From the NCBI RefSeq assembly GCF_000204055.1, contig NW_006768848.1, positions 1 to 64,000 of the forward strand: DNA of 64,000 nt, written 5' to 3'. The notes beneath the pieces were generated by a model. It was not told the origin of the DNA and made no database searches. It worked only from the letters and a program-made list of their open reading frames with translations. This DNA is from Melampsora larici-populina 98AG31. Taxonomy: Eukaryota; Basidiomycota; Pucciniomycetes; Pucciniales; Melampsoraceae. Of this stretch, positions 49,381-61,300 are shown piece after piece (the first letter of the stretch is position 1; each line of letters starts with the position of its first letter). The translations under genes and the position numbers were made by a program.

Positions 49381-51764
49381 ATGGCGACAAGCACACGTTC
49401 CAAGAAAAGCAATGGCCGTTCCACTCGGGCTTCTAAGGCTTCTAAGGCTTCGGCTGTTCCCATTCAACGTCAAACTAAATCAAGCAAAAAAAATAAGAAG
49501 AACAATCATGTTATTTCAGATGATGACGGTGATTCTCAAGCCAACCAGGATGAATCGAACAAAGTGGGTTCAGCTGACCACAGTGACCGCGAGTATGAGT
49601 TACCACCTCCAATTACCCGCCACGCCACCAACACCACCAATCGTTCAAACCAAGGTCCTGCTGAGCACATCACTAGCACTGACCCCAAGTCCGTGACCAA
49701 AGACAAGCAGATTTTTCGGTCCCGCTTCCCTGGTTTGGAATTAGATACTTTTGAAGATCATATTGATGAATGGACCACGGTAGGACTTCGAGAGGCCATA
49801 GCTAAACAGGGGTCTACTACGAGTCGACCTCATTCCAACATCAGGGCATTAGTGAAGAGTATCAGGTTAGAATATGAAAAACGCATGTTAATGGCGGCAT
49901 TAATGGGAGCAATCCCCGAAGCGGTGGTTTGGAACATCGTGTCAGGACTTTCTCTTCATCTTCAAAACAACTTTGAATGCATTACTAACAAGACTCACTC
50001 ATGCATCTTAGAGGCGAAGGTGGCAAAAAGGGTAACATCAACCCTTGGATACGGTATCTATGTTTCTGTCATCTTGCTTTGGACGAAAAGTGTATGTACA
50101 GTTCGTTTTATGCCTTTCTAATTCTTTCGCTGATATTTATTTCCCTTTTTGACTATGTTACAGTGCCAGCTCGAGGTGATAAAGACGGTTGGACCACTCG
50201 AAATCAGAAGGTCGCTGATCAATGGAGGAAACTCAGTGAAGACGAGAAGACAATCTTTTGAGACCCGTTTTTCTTTGCACTAGCCAAACTTCCCGATCTC
50301 TCCCAATCACTCTACGACGATTCTGTTGACCTAGATGACGAGCTCTCGATGCAACACCTTGAAGCATCAACTCCAGCTCCAAAAGTTCATCGACTTAGCG
50401 ATGCTGATCAGTCCAAATATCAGCCACTCTTCACAAAACTTGTTGACCTTGCAAAGGTACATTCGTGCTATGGCAAACCTGAACGTTCTTCTTCTGTACA
50501 AACTATTCAGAAGAAGTCACTAGCAGAGTTACGTAAAGCACATCATGATGTGAGTAGCTCTGTTTTATAAACAACTGTTCTTATATCAATACTAAATTTG
50601 CCCATGCCAGTTTTCTGTTGTTTGTCAGCGTTATCAAATTACTTATTACCTCACCGCGGTCAGCTGTGGAAGCACTGAGGGGTGGACCCAAGTATTTTAA
50701 AATAATGTATCTTTTGCGCAATGGGCAAAAAAGGATGCGAAAGTGCCGGAAAAGTTTGCGGCTTACATTCACGGAAAGGCAGCGGAGAACGAAATTGAGG
50801 GTGCAAAGACGCAGCAACCGAGTGACGAAAGAAGAACCCGCCTTGGTCACCTGTTGAATGATCTAGTCGGTAAGTAATTGACGTTTTGCACATCAATTTG
50901 AGATGTGCGTCACCAATCTTGATTACTTCAATTACAGATGCGATAGAGCATGGGGCAATCTTTCCCAAAACCGAGGACCCTCAAGCTGAGATGGAGAGTC
51001 GGGGTTTAGCAATTCGTATTGTCCAGAAGGAAGGTAGCCTTTTGTCAAAAGAGATGCTAATGGATGGTCATCGCTTGGCTAAGGATGCTGTGGTGAAGTT
51101 GTGGCTGGCGGATATCGAGAGCGGAAAATTCACTGTCGAGAGAAATCCAGATTTCCGAGTTATACAAGCACCAAAGAAACGATCAAAAAGGTCAAAAGCT
51201 AAATCTCAGAAACGAACTAGCCTCTCCTCAACCGAAGACGAAGGCGAACCTACTCAGACACAAGTTCAACGCAAGAAACAATCTTGTGATAAGACTCGAC
51301 CTGCTTCTATTCACCAAAACAATCAGGCAGACAACACATCTGAAACATTGGATGGACAGGCATCAAAACAAACTAAAAGAAAAAGATCTAAACATATTAC
51401 TATTTCTGATGACCAGTCCGGGTCTTGTGATACTTCTAACGATGAAGAAGGTTCTTGCCAACCAAAAACGAACAAACTGGCACGCCAATCAAAAGCAACC
51501 TGTCACTCTGAAGCGAAGAAGAAAACTTTAGCTCGTGTCACCAAAGACGAGGAGCAATCTGAAGAGGACTCGATTCAATCTTCACGACGAACCCTAAAAC
51601 GAAAGCAACCTATTGATGATAACGATGATTCTGAAGGTGAACCCCATTCTGATCACATTTTGGATGCTAAACGTCAACAGCTTGATAATGATGCAACCGA
51701 TGATGGTATTGATGGTACCCCGATGGCTACTGTTGAAAGTTCAAATGGATGTCTCCCTCTTTGA
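49381..51764 (+). pseudogene. KDZ-borne accessory gene with HMG-box-like segment, in-frame stops
   Basis: Multi-exon gene transcribed away from the transposase. The first exon (MATSTRSKKSNGRSTRASK...) is basic and Ser-rich and ends near 49942, before an intron with a textbook TACTAAC branch point (about 49982) and acceptor at about 50009. The next exons hold GGKKGNINPWIRYLCFCH and PARGDKDGWTTRNQKVADQW-RKLSEDEKTIF, which resembles an HMG-box helix (W-x-LS-x2-EK-x2-F). Later exons include SVVCQRYQITYYL and FAAYIHGKAAENEIEG. The last exon (to 51764) has a folded part (LAIRIVQKEGSLLSKEMLMD) and a long Ser/Lys/acidic disordered tail. In-frame TGA at 50259-50261 and TAA at 50698-50700 break it. I do not recognise the family; a DNA- or chromatin-binding role is inferred from composition and the HMG-like patch. 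Confidence 0.55.
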
Positions 51765-52427
51765 TGGTCCTTGCCCCCCTTGTGATTGATTTTAGTCCCT
51801 TTTTTTGGCTAGGCTAAGTCTAGTCTAGCCAACTCAGATCGCTCACTCTTTAATCGATCTTGTTTGTTTTTTGGTTTTTATTTTTTTAAGATTTCTCCTT
51901 CTTAAACTATTACCGTTTCTTCTGCTAAGTCTATCTTGGTTTGGATTGCTCACTCTTTAATCAATCCTTTGTTCTTTCTTTGATCCTTTTCCTTATCTAT
52001 CTTTGTTTGTTTTTGTTTTTTGATCTTTCTCCTTCTACACCCTTCAAATACAATAGCGACTCCTAGTGTTTCTCCCACTAAGTGTAGATCGCTTCAGATT
52101 GTTCGATCTTTGTTCAATTGTTTGGTTTTGTCTTTTTCTATTTGTCTATTCTTTCTTGTATGTGCAAAGTAACCCAATGTGATAAGATAACACAAGATCG
52201 GTGACTCACGATGTGATACCGGAGATAAAAAGTAAAAAAATTGATGGCCTAATGACCCAGGGCAATGTTTGAGAAAACAAATTGATGAATGCAATTTATA
52301 GTATGATGAGTAAATAAAGACGAGTACAATGTGTAGACTGGGTATGATGATGTGTCAGTTTTAGCCGAGGATGCTTAAACGTTGTTAAACATTGTTGTAC
52401 AAAGAGGAGATGCAGGAAGGTGGAATC
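51765..52427. other. KDZ 3' flank between accessory gene and right TIR
   Basis: T-rich, low-complexity sequence. 'ttgctcactctttaatcgatct' type phrases repeat twice (about 51840 and 51945). No gene supported. Confidence 0.45.
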
Positions 52428-52939
52428 AATCAAGCCGTCCGAGTAGTATTCAGCTGAGAGCGGTCTTGAGGTGGGGTATGGGGGGAAACGAGTCTGGTGG
52501 TCTGACTCTGGAAGCTAGAGTACTAGTCAGAGCGTTCTGGGTACTGATCAGAGTGGTCTGATTACTGGTCAGAGTGTTCTGGGTACCGATCAGAGCGGTC
52601 TGAGTACTGATCAGAGCGGTCTGAGTACCATTCAGAGCGGTCTGACTGCCTTTCAGAGCGGTCTGAGTACTCAGACCGCTCTGGGTACTTGAGTCTGAAA
52701 TGTGAAGTTGAAAAAAAAACTTCAGGTGGTTGAAAGTTGTTTAAAATGTGTTTTTTAAGGTTATCAAATCCAAAAAAGTTCTTGGAATGGACTTGATGGG
52801 GACTTGTGCAGTAGTCAAACGGTGCGCCAGCGCATCTGAGTGGCTCTGGTGCAAATGATTGGCTTCCAAGTCGACCAGTCGACCATAAAGTACACTTTAT
52901 GATCGACTTGTAAGTCAATTTATACAGGTGCCACAGGTG
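52428..52939 (-). repeat. Right TIR of the KDZ element with TCAGAGCGGTCTGA array
   Basis: Inverted copy of 42362-42843, ending CAGGTGCCACAGGTG at the TSD. The motif TCAGAGCGGTCTGA and close variants occur about nine times between 52523 and 52690. Confidence 0.85.
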
Positions 52940-52947
52940 TCCAGTAA

Positions 52948-55900
52948 ATGGTAATCAAGGGAATACTGTCTTTTGCGTGTATTGTAATACTGAAGGACAT
53001 ACTGTAGGAAGATTTAGATGGGTAATTCAAGATAAACAAGCTGGATTATTGCAAGATAGGATGGATGGTTTCTTTTTACCTTCAGGAAATGTAAGAATGT
53101 TTAAGCAAGGGGAAGATGGAATTAGGCAGCAAGTTATCAGATATTCTGAACAGCAAGCCAATGATGCTACACGTCAAAATATACAACAACAACGTGTAAC
53201 AACTCCAGCTGTACATGTTAATACACCTGTAGTACCACCTGTAACTCCTACAGCTATTATTACAAAAAATGACGGGAAGGATAAAATTCAAGAGCTTAAA
53301 ACAAGTTGTGGTATTCTTGAAGGGGATTGGAGGATGCCTGAAATATTAAGAAGTCATGGGAATGAATTATTGGGAGGAGGTGGAACTAAAATTTATGATA
53401 TTACAGCAAATACACGTAGTGGAAAGACTGTAACTCAAGCTGAACCTAAGAAGAAGAAGAAGGTTACTATTAATGAAGAAGCTGAGGATATTGATGATGG
53501 TATGGATTTAGATATAGAAAATAATATTGAAGAAGCTGGAATAAATGAAATGGAGGAGAGTTTGAGAAGGATTCACGCTGATGATGATAATAGAAACATT
53601 AAGGAAGGTTCAAATAAAACAATCAGACCTTCTTATATAATGCCAGGACACGGGGAACAGAAGAATAAATTAGAAAGGCCAGTCTTTGCAGAAAATCCAA
53701 GGGTTGTAACAGACGTGGTTCAGAAATTAATGAAGAGTGTTGTTGATATTCAAGTTAAAGAATTATGCGCCATTTCTCCTGTGGTATCTGAAGAAGTTAA
53801 GAAGTGGGTTTCAAAGAGAAGATTAAATATGAATCAAGAAACAATGGCTTCAGCAGTTAACAGTACAGCTTTGTCTGACTTTGAATTTGATTCTGAAAGT
53901 AATTCATCTATGGAAGTTAATTTACCTCAGTCACCTTTATATTCCACGCCTTTGGGATATGTTACTATTACAATTGGTAAAATTAAATTGAAAGCATTGG
54001 TTGATTCAGGATCTCAAATTAGTATAATTCCTCAGAAGTTTATGCAATTATTACCTGTTCAAACTGTGGTTAATATTAAAGGAGCAGTAAGAGGAATTGG
54101 TGGACAGAAGACTGTTTTATGTGGAATTGCTGAGAAAGTTAAAGTTAAGATTGGGAGAAATATTGAAGGATTGGTTCAATTTTACGTAACTGAGGAGAGT
54201 CAAACTCCAATAATATTGGGAAGATCTTTCTTATTTGATTATGCTGTTCAATTGGATTTCAAGAAAGATTTAGGGGAAATGATGACATTAAAAGATAATA
54301 GAGGAGTATGGATGAAGGTAAGGTTATGTGAACCTGATAAGGGAAATTGGGAAAGGGAATTAAATGTGGAAATTGAAGAAAGGCAAGGTTATGCAGCACA
54401 TGATTTATGCTTGGGTGTTGATTATGATATAGTTGAAGATGAAGATGATCAAGAAGAAGTATTTGGATTGCAATTTGAGAAAGAAAGTGTGGATTATGAT
54501 TTAATAAATGAATTAAGCTTAATTATGTGTTTGGAGGATCAAGAAATATTTGGAAGAGGGCGTGAACTCAAGGATTTAAGGAGTTACAGTACTAAATATA
54601 AGACTGTGGACAAGAAGGTTAAACCTGTTAATGCGCCAATGCCACAGTATTTAAATCTTCCTTTACAAAGACCACCTTTATCAAGGGATCCTTATATTAC
54701 TCCTTTAATTAAAAATCCTCCAGTCTTCAAAGAAACTAAGAAAACCACGGTGGAAAGACTTAAGCAATGTAACTTTGGTCCTGCAGAATGGTTAAGTGAG
54801 GAGGAATGGAAATTATTCTTATTGATATTAGTATTAAGGGAGGCAGCAATAGCTTATTGTGAAGAAGAAAGAGGTTTGTTAAAGCATTCATATGGACAAC
54901 CTTATGCAATACCCGTGGTGGAACATGAGCCTTGGCAAATAAGACCTATTCCTATACCTGTAGCAATAAGGAATGATTTCATTGAATTAGTTAGACAAAG
55001 AATAAGAACAGGTCTTTATGAACAATCCACGTCAAGTTATACTAGTCCTGTATTTTGTGTACTTAAAGGTGATGGAAAATTAAGGGTAGTACATGATCTA
55101 CAAGTATTAAATAGAGTAACAATTAAGGACTCTGGAGTACCACCTGCTCCTGAAGATTTCGTGGAATCCTTTGCTGGAAGAGCTTGTTATGGACTTGGTG
55201 ATATTATGGGAGGTTATGATGAGAGGGAATTAGCAGCATTTTCACGTCCTTTAACAACTTTTGAAACCCCTTTGGGAAGATTACAATTAACTAGATTACC
55301 TCAAGGAGCAACTAATTCAGTAGCTGTATATCAAGCTCAGATGATGTGGATATTGCAAGATGAAATTCCTCAACATGTAGGAATATTTATTGATGATGGA
55401 GGCGTGAAGGGACCAGAATCAGATTATAATAATGAAGTATTAAAAGAAAATAATGGTATAAGAAAATTTATTTGGGAATATGCCGTGGTTTTAGAAAGAA
55501 TGTTGTTCAGGATTGAAGAAGCAGGACTTACTGTGTCTGGAAAGAAGTTTGCTGTGTGTGTACCTGCTTTGGAAATTGTTGGACATATTGTAAGCAAGAA
55601 AGGAAGGAGTATATCAATTAAAAAGAAGAATAAGATTCAAAGTTGGCCAACTCCAACAAATAAAACTCAAGTATTAGGATTTTTGGGCACGTGTATATAT
55701 GTAAGAATGTTTATTCCTAATTTTGGTCATTTGGCAGCACCTTTAAGAAGGCTTACAAGATTAAAAGTGGAATTTATATGGAGTCAAGAGTGTGAGGATG
55801 CTTTTAATTTATTGAAGAAGATTGTTGGGGAAGATATAATATTATCAGCATTGGATTATAATGAAGAAGCAAGTCCAATTATTCTAGCCGTGGATTCCAG

Positions 55901-57579
55901 TCATATATCAGCTGGAGGAGTATTAATGCAAGCAGATGTAAATGGTGAAATCAGGCCAGTATTCTATGAATCAGAAGTATTTACTGAGGTGGAATCAAGG
56001 TATTCTCAACCCAAATTAGAGTTATGTGGCGTGGCAAAGATTCTTAAGAAGTTCAGAACAAAGTTATGGGGTCAACATTTTGAATTACAAGTGGATGCAA
56101 AGGCTTTAATTCAGATTATTAACACGCCAAGTTTACCTAATGCTGCTATGACAAGATGGGTAGCTTTCATCCAATTATTTTCATTTGATTTAGTTCATAA
56201 ACATGCTAAAAGCTTTGGAATGCCAGATGGATTATCAAGGAGAATGTGTGGAAGTGATTCAGATTCAGCTGAGAGTTTTAATGAAGAGGATAAGGATATT
56301 AAAGTGTATGAAAGTTTTAAATTGCAGAATGAGGATTTAACATCAGACGAAGAGGAGGAAGAGAGTGGAACAATTTGGGCGCAAGAAGGTGTTTGGAAAT
56401 ATTTACAAGAGTATTTAACAACTTTAAAAAGACCTGAAGGATGCTTGGATGATGAGTTTCAAAGGCTTAAGAATAGAGCTCCTTCTTATTACGTGGAAAA
56501 TGAAAGATTGAAGAAAAGAGGGGTACCTTATGGAAGATTGGTTGTTTCAAATTTAGAAGGACAGAGGTTTATTTTAGAGAAATTACACGAGGAATTAGGA
56601 CATATAGGAATTGAGGAGACTTATAAAAGATGTTTGGTAAGATTCTGGTGGCCTGAAATGAAGGAATTTGTTAGAGATTGGGTATTGACGTGTGAAATAT
56701 GTCAAAAGAAAAGTTCAAAGAAGGAAAAAGAAATGGGAAGAGCAACTGGTGAAAGTACTTTGTTTGGAAGAGTAAGCTTGGATGCAATTCATATTAAGGC
56801 GGGTAATTATAATTATGCTATAATAGCTAGAGATGATTTGACTGGATGGGTAGAAGCTGCACCTTTAAGGAAGTTAACAGCACCTGCAGTGGCTAAATTT
56901 ATTACTAAAGAATGGTTAATGAGATATGGTTCTGTCAAATGTTTTACTGTAGATGGAGGTTCTGAATTTAAAGGAGTATTTAGAGATGCAATTGCTATGT
57001 CAGGATCAACATTAGGGGAATCCACGGCATATTGGCCACAGTCAGAAGGAATGGTTGAAAGAGGTCATAAGGATATTAAAGGAGCTTTGGTAAAATTAAG
57101 TGATGAGACTGGGACTTCTTGGGAGACATTTTTACCTCAAGTATTATTTTCAGACAGAATTTCCACGAAAAGAACCACTGGATTATCTCCTTATGAGATG
57201 TTATTTAATCAACTAGCAATTTTACCCGTGGATTTGGAAGCTGGGACATTTTTAGGTATTGATTGGGATATTATTTACACTGGAGAAGATTTATTAAAAG
57301 CAAGAATGGAACAATTATTGGGAAGAGAAGAATTGATTAAGAAAGCTTATGAAAAGATGATGAAGGCAAGAGTAGATGGAATTATATATTGGGACAAGAA
57401 AAATGCGCATAGATTAAGAAATCCATTAGAGAAAGGAACTTTGGTATTAACTTATAATAAAAGTTTGGAATTTCAATGGGGAAAGTTATTTAAAAATAGA
57501 TGGAATGGGCCTTATAAGGTGGTTGAACAACATATGGGAGGTGCTTATATTTTAGAAGAATTGGATGGGACTCAATTAT
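52948..57579 (+). CDS. Ty3-type Pol part: zinc knuckle, protease, RT, RNase H, integrase
   Basis: The frame is open from the TSD to the copia LTR; numbering below is from 52977. A CCHC-like knuckle starts the block (CVYCNTEGHTVGRF), but the final cysteine is Phe. The protease active site DSGS starts at residue 343. The reverse transcriptase motif FIDD is at 804-807, preceded by the LPQGATNS fingers motif. RNase H begins near residue 970 (AVDSSHISAGG). The integrase has an HHCC finger (HEELGHIG ... CEICQKK, about 1200-1245) and a core with D in SLDAIH (about 1268), D in TVDGGSEF (about 1327) and E in GMVERGHKD (about 1360). The pol frame then hits the copia LTR at 57580; the 10 codons and TAA to 57611 are LTR sequence. 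The true C-terminus lies at 63781-63887. It would copy the element's RNA and insert the cDNA. Confidence 0.87.
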
Positions 57580-58240
57580 TGAGAGAATCCAAGGAACTCG
57601 ACACCTGGTAAAAGCCAGTAAACGGGCTAAGTCCTTCTGGTTCTGAACACCAAGGACAACAATACTACACACCTGGTAAAAGCCAGTAAACGGGCTAAGT
57701 CCTTCTGGTTCTGAACACCAAGGACAACAATACTACACACCTATTAAAGGTGAGAGGGACAAGATTCAATACGCCTAATTTTCCTCAGTGGACTGATGAT
57801 TTCATTGATCATAACTTAAACAACAGACCTGGTAAAAGCCAGTAAACGGGCTAAGTCCTTCTGGTTCTGAACACCAAGGACAACAATACTACACACCTAT
57901 TAAAGGTGAGAGGGACAAGATTCAATCTATACAAAAGGAGATGACAGAAACAAGAACAATTGATGAATAAGGTTGATATGAATGAATTGAATATAATGTT
58001 AGAGAAAAGAACTCACACGCCTAATTTTCCTCAGTGGACTGATGAGGAAAAAGAGGCGTGCGCGAAGTGGCGATCAGTATGAACTAAGTTGAGTGATACA
58101 ATGATGATACAGCTAAATTGTAATTAGGTTTGAGGTTTTGTATCGGTGAATTTGTATTGGTGATCATATTGTATCGGTGACTGTATGGTTTTGGTGAGGT
58201 ATGTGTTTGTCGTGATTGAAATAAATGATATATCTTGACA
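57580..58240 (-). repeat. 3' LTR of the copia element
   Basis: 661 bp, TGAGAGAATCCAAGG ... ATATCTTGACA. Contains three copies of the hairpin unit that begins ACCTGGTAAAAGCCAGTAAA (starts at about 57603, 57671 and 57828). Compared with the other LTR it has 14 extra bases near 58141 ('tcggtgaatttgta'). Confidence 0.9.
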
Positions 58241-58252
58241 CACCCCCTCAAG
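58241..58252 (-). other. Polypurine tract of the copia element
   Basis: Minus strand reads CTTGAGGGGGTG directly before the 3' LTR, the position from which plus-strand DNA synthesis is primed. Confidence 0.75.
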
Positions 58253-58397
58253 CACGACAAACAAATCAGCATATCATGGTATAGCACGACAAACAAATCA
58301 GCATATCATGGTATAGTATGTAAATATAGAAGAAAGAAAAAAAAAACTAAAACTAAAAAGAAACAGCAACAAAAAAATAGCATCCAGATAAAATTAG

Positions 58398-61300
58398 TTA
58401 AGTTGAAGTTGCCTCTCGATGATGTAGTCCAATAGCCTTGCGTAGCCATTGAAAAGGCGATTTTCCTAGTGGTTTTGTCAAAACATCTGCTATCATTCTA
58501 TGAGAATTGCAATGCTGTAGTTCGATTGTTCCACGTTTAACAAGTTCTCGGATGAAATGGTATTGAATTTCAATATGTTTTGTCCTTGCATGAAAAATAG
58601 TTTTAGAAGTAAGGTCAATAGCACCTAAGTTATCACAGTGAAGGCGAGTTGGTTTGGTGATTGTGAAGCCAAAGGAGATGAGGAGCGTTTGAAGCCATGT
58701 TGCTTCCTGCCCGGCCTCAGTTGTGGCTCGATACTCAGCCTCCGTGCTTGACAGTGCTACAGTTGGCTGGAGTCGACTTTTCCAGCTGATTGCTCCACCT
58801 AGTAACTTGAAGATGTACCCGGTGGTTGATCGACGATTGTCTTTGTTACCGGCCCAATCAGCGTCTGAGAATCCATATGGGCATTTCCACGATTGGTTTC
58901 CTGATAGCCCTTCACTTCCTGCGTTATATTCGATAAAAAGGTGGGTGGTGCCTCTAAGGTAACGTAGAACATGAGTGAAGGCGTTCCAGTGAGCCTTTGA
59001 TGGGCGGTCTAAGTGTTGCGAAAGAACTCCAACAGCATAGGATATGTCGGGTCGACTGCATTGTGATAAATACATCAGTGATCCAACACCATTTCGATAC
59101 GGCATGTTTTGATGAGCAAAATCTTCAGCTTCGAAATCTGTTGCTTGTGTTAGTTTGAGGTCTGCTGGTAGAGGCGTACTCGCTGGTTTACATTGTGTCA
59201 TGTTAAACCGTTCTAGGACACTTTCAATCATTGCCGGTTGACCAATTGCATAAGAAAATTGTGAAGTCCGAGATATCTGAATTCCGACAATACAATGAGA
59301 AATACCAAGGTCCTCCATGTCCCAGCGCTTAGCAATAAGTTCTTTGATAACAGAGATTTCATTGCCTGTGATCGCCATATCATCAACATGCACATACATA
59401 GCTGAAAATTTAGATCCATCAGATGATATTCGTATGAATACACAGGCATCGGCGTCTGATTTTCGAAACCCAATTGATAATAGAAATTCAGTGACATCAT
59501 CGCTCCAGTACTTTGCTGATTGTTTCAAACCGTAAATCGTCCGAGCTAAGCAAGCAACCATATCTTCTTCATATAGTTCTCTGAGATTATCAGGTAATTC
59601 CATGTAGATTTCATAATCTAAGTGATTATTCAGAAATGCACATATGGCGTCCATTGAGTGTATCGGCCAGCCATTAAGAGCAGCCATAGCAATAAAAACC
59701 CTTAGTGAAGTAGGCTTGCCGGTAGGTGAGTAAGTTTCATGATAGTCAACTCCAGGTACTTGTGAAAAACCTTTTGCAACATATCTGGCTTTGAATTTGG
59801 CGATAGATCCGTCAAGATTGGGTTTAATTCTATAGACCCATCTACCTCCCACAACAGCTCTGTTTTTGGGGCGTCGTACAATAGTCCATACTTTACGCTT
59901 GTTAATAGAATCAATTTCTTTGTTCATAGCAGCAATCCAGTCATCCTTTTCAGGGGATTTTGATGCTTGTTTGTACGTCTTGGGTTCGTTGACCAGTCGT
60001 ACGGTAGGTGTTGTTGCAAAGGCGTAACAGTCAGGATCATCACTTGCTATGAATGCATTGATATCAGACCAGAAGGCGTGGCTGGAAGAAGGTTTGAATC
60101 GGTCCGGTGGTCGATGTTCCCGAGCCGATCGTCTAACAGTCGGTTCTTCTTTTGTTGTAGGTCTGTCGTCACCAGGATTTTCAACCGATGGAGGTTCAGA
60201 CTCCACGGTTTGTTCTGGTGATAAGATAGGTGGTTGTGGATCGTCAATAGACTCGTCAGTTTCGCTGGGAGGTTCAGACTCCTGCGTAACTTCACGGCTA
60301 TTGATCAGAGGTTGTTGTTTTGGAATAAGCGGGTAGTCATCATCATCTAGATTGATGACCGGTTCAAAATCAGGATTTTCAATGTTGAGGTCATTCAATT
60401 CTTTCTTTGAGAATAAATGCTGGTAGTTGAATTTGACTGATTTCCTAAAAGGAAAGATGTGTTCGCGGAATTTAACATCGCGTGTGGTGACGATCTTTCT
60501 TGATTCGAGGTCATAGATACGGTAATTGAAGTTATCGGTGGTGAATCCAATAAGTACACCAGTTCTGGTGATGGCGTGGAATTTTCCATCACGCTGGCTT
60601 TTGCAAATAAGGTATTCGACAGCACAGCCGAAAGTTCGGATATGAGATATCGATGGTTTTCGGCCGTACCATCCTTCAAATGGGGTCATTGATCCTTTGT
60701 TGTAAGATGATGAAATCGTACGATTGTCAAGATAGACGGTCGTATTGACGGCTTCGAAGCAAAAAGATGGTGGTAAGTTTGAGTGTTCGAGCAGTGCTCT
60801 GGCTTTGTAGGTGATGGTTTTGTTCGCTCGCTCCGAAACCCCATTTTGCTCCGGTGTGTATGCAGCAGTTTCATGTAACCAAATCCCTTGATCACAACAG
60901 TAGGGGACAAAAAGATTATTAAAAAATTCAGAACCTTGATCCAGAGTGAAGCATTTGACTTTGCAGTCACTCTGTCGTTCAGCAAAAGTGATAAAGGCGC
61001 ATAACGCGTTAAAGACAGAATTTTTATCTTTAGATTTCAGAAAATAAACAAATTGCATTCCAGTCATGTCATTGGTAAAGAGGATGTAGTATAGATATCC
61101 ATCATTTACATATCCACGCACAATTCCACTCAGATCTACATGTACGTTCTCTAGCTTCATAGTAGCACGAGGTCGAGAATGAGAAAAAGGAGGTCTTTCG
61201 GATTTGGATTTAATACAAGAGATACAATCGACAGGTTTAGATAAGTCACAACCAACCGACACCCCCTCTATAAGCTTGTCCCTTATCATTTTTTGGAGGT

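Larger units (their letters stand above)
42362..52939 (-). mobile_element. KDZ (Kyakuja-Dileera-Zisupton) DNA transposon, 10.58 kb, TSD TCCAGTAA
   Basis: Both ends read CACCTGTGGCACCTG inward, and the 8-bp TCCAGTAA occurs directly on each side (42354-42361 and 52940-52947). TIRs are about 0.5 kb. It contains a minus-strand KDZ transposase gene (43096-46919) and a plus-strand accessory gene (49381-51764), separated by a 2.4-kb repeat-rich spacer. An 8-bp duplication agrees with what is known of KDZ elements. It lies inside the Ty3 gag-pol frame. Both genes carry in-frame nonsense codons, so this copy is probably not autonomous now. Confidence 0.88.

Noticed and set aside
57580..57611. Apparent native C-terminus of the Ty3 Pol (…LDTW stop)
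   Set aside because: These codons lie inside the copia LTR, which starts at 57580. The native frame continues at 63781.
57990..58080. CTGATGAGGAAAA...GCGAAG in the copia LTR looked like a hammerhead ribozyme core
   Set aside because: The CTGATGA block is there, but no GAAA with a matching stem II follows and stem I/III cannot be drawn; the nearby CCTCA/TGAGG pairing explains the CTGATGAGG as part of a simple hairpin.
59967..60336. Plus-strand open frames across the copia polyprotein
   Set aside because: Antisense to an intact 1561-codon frame with clear domains; no independent support.
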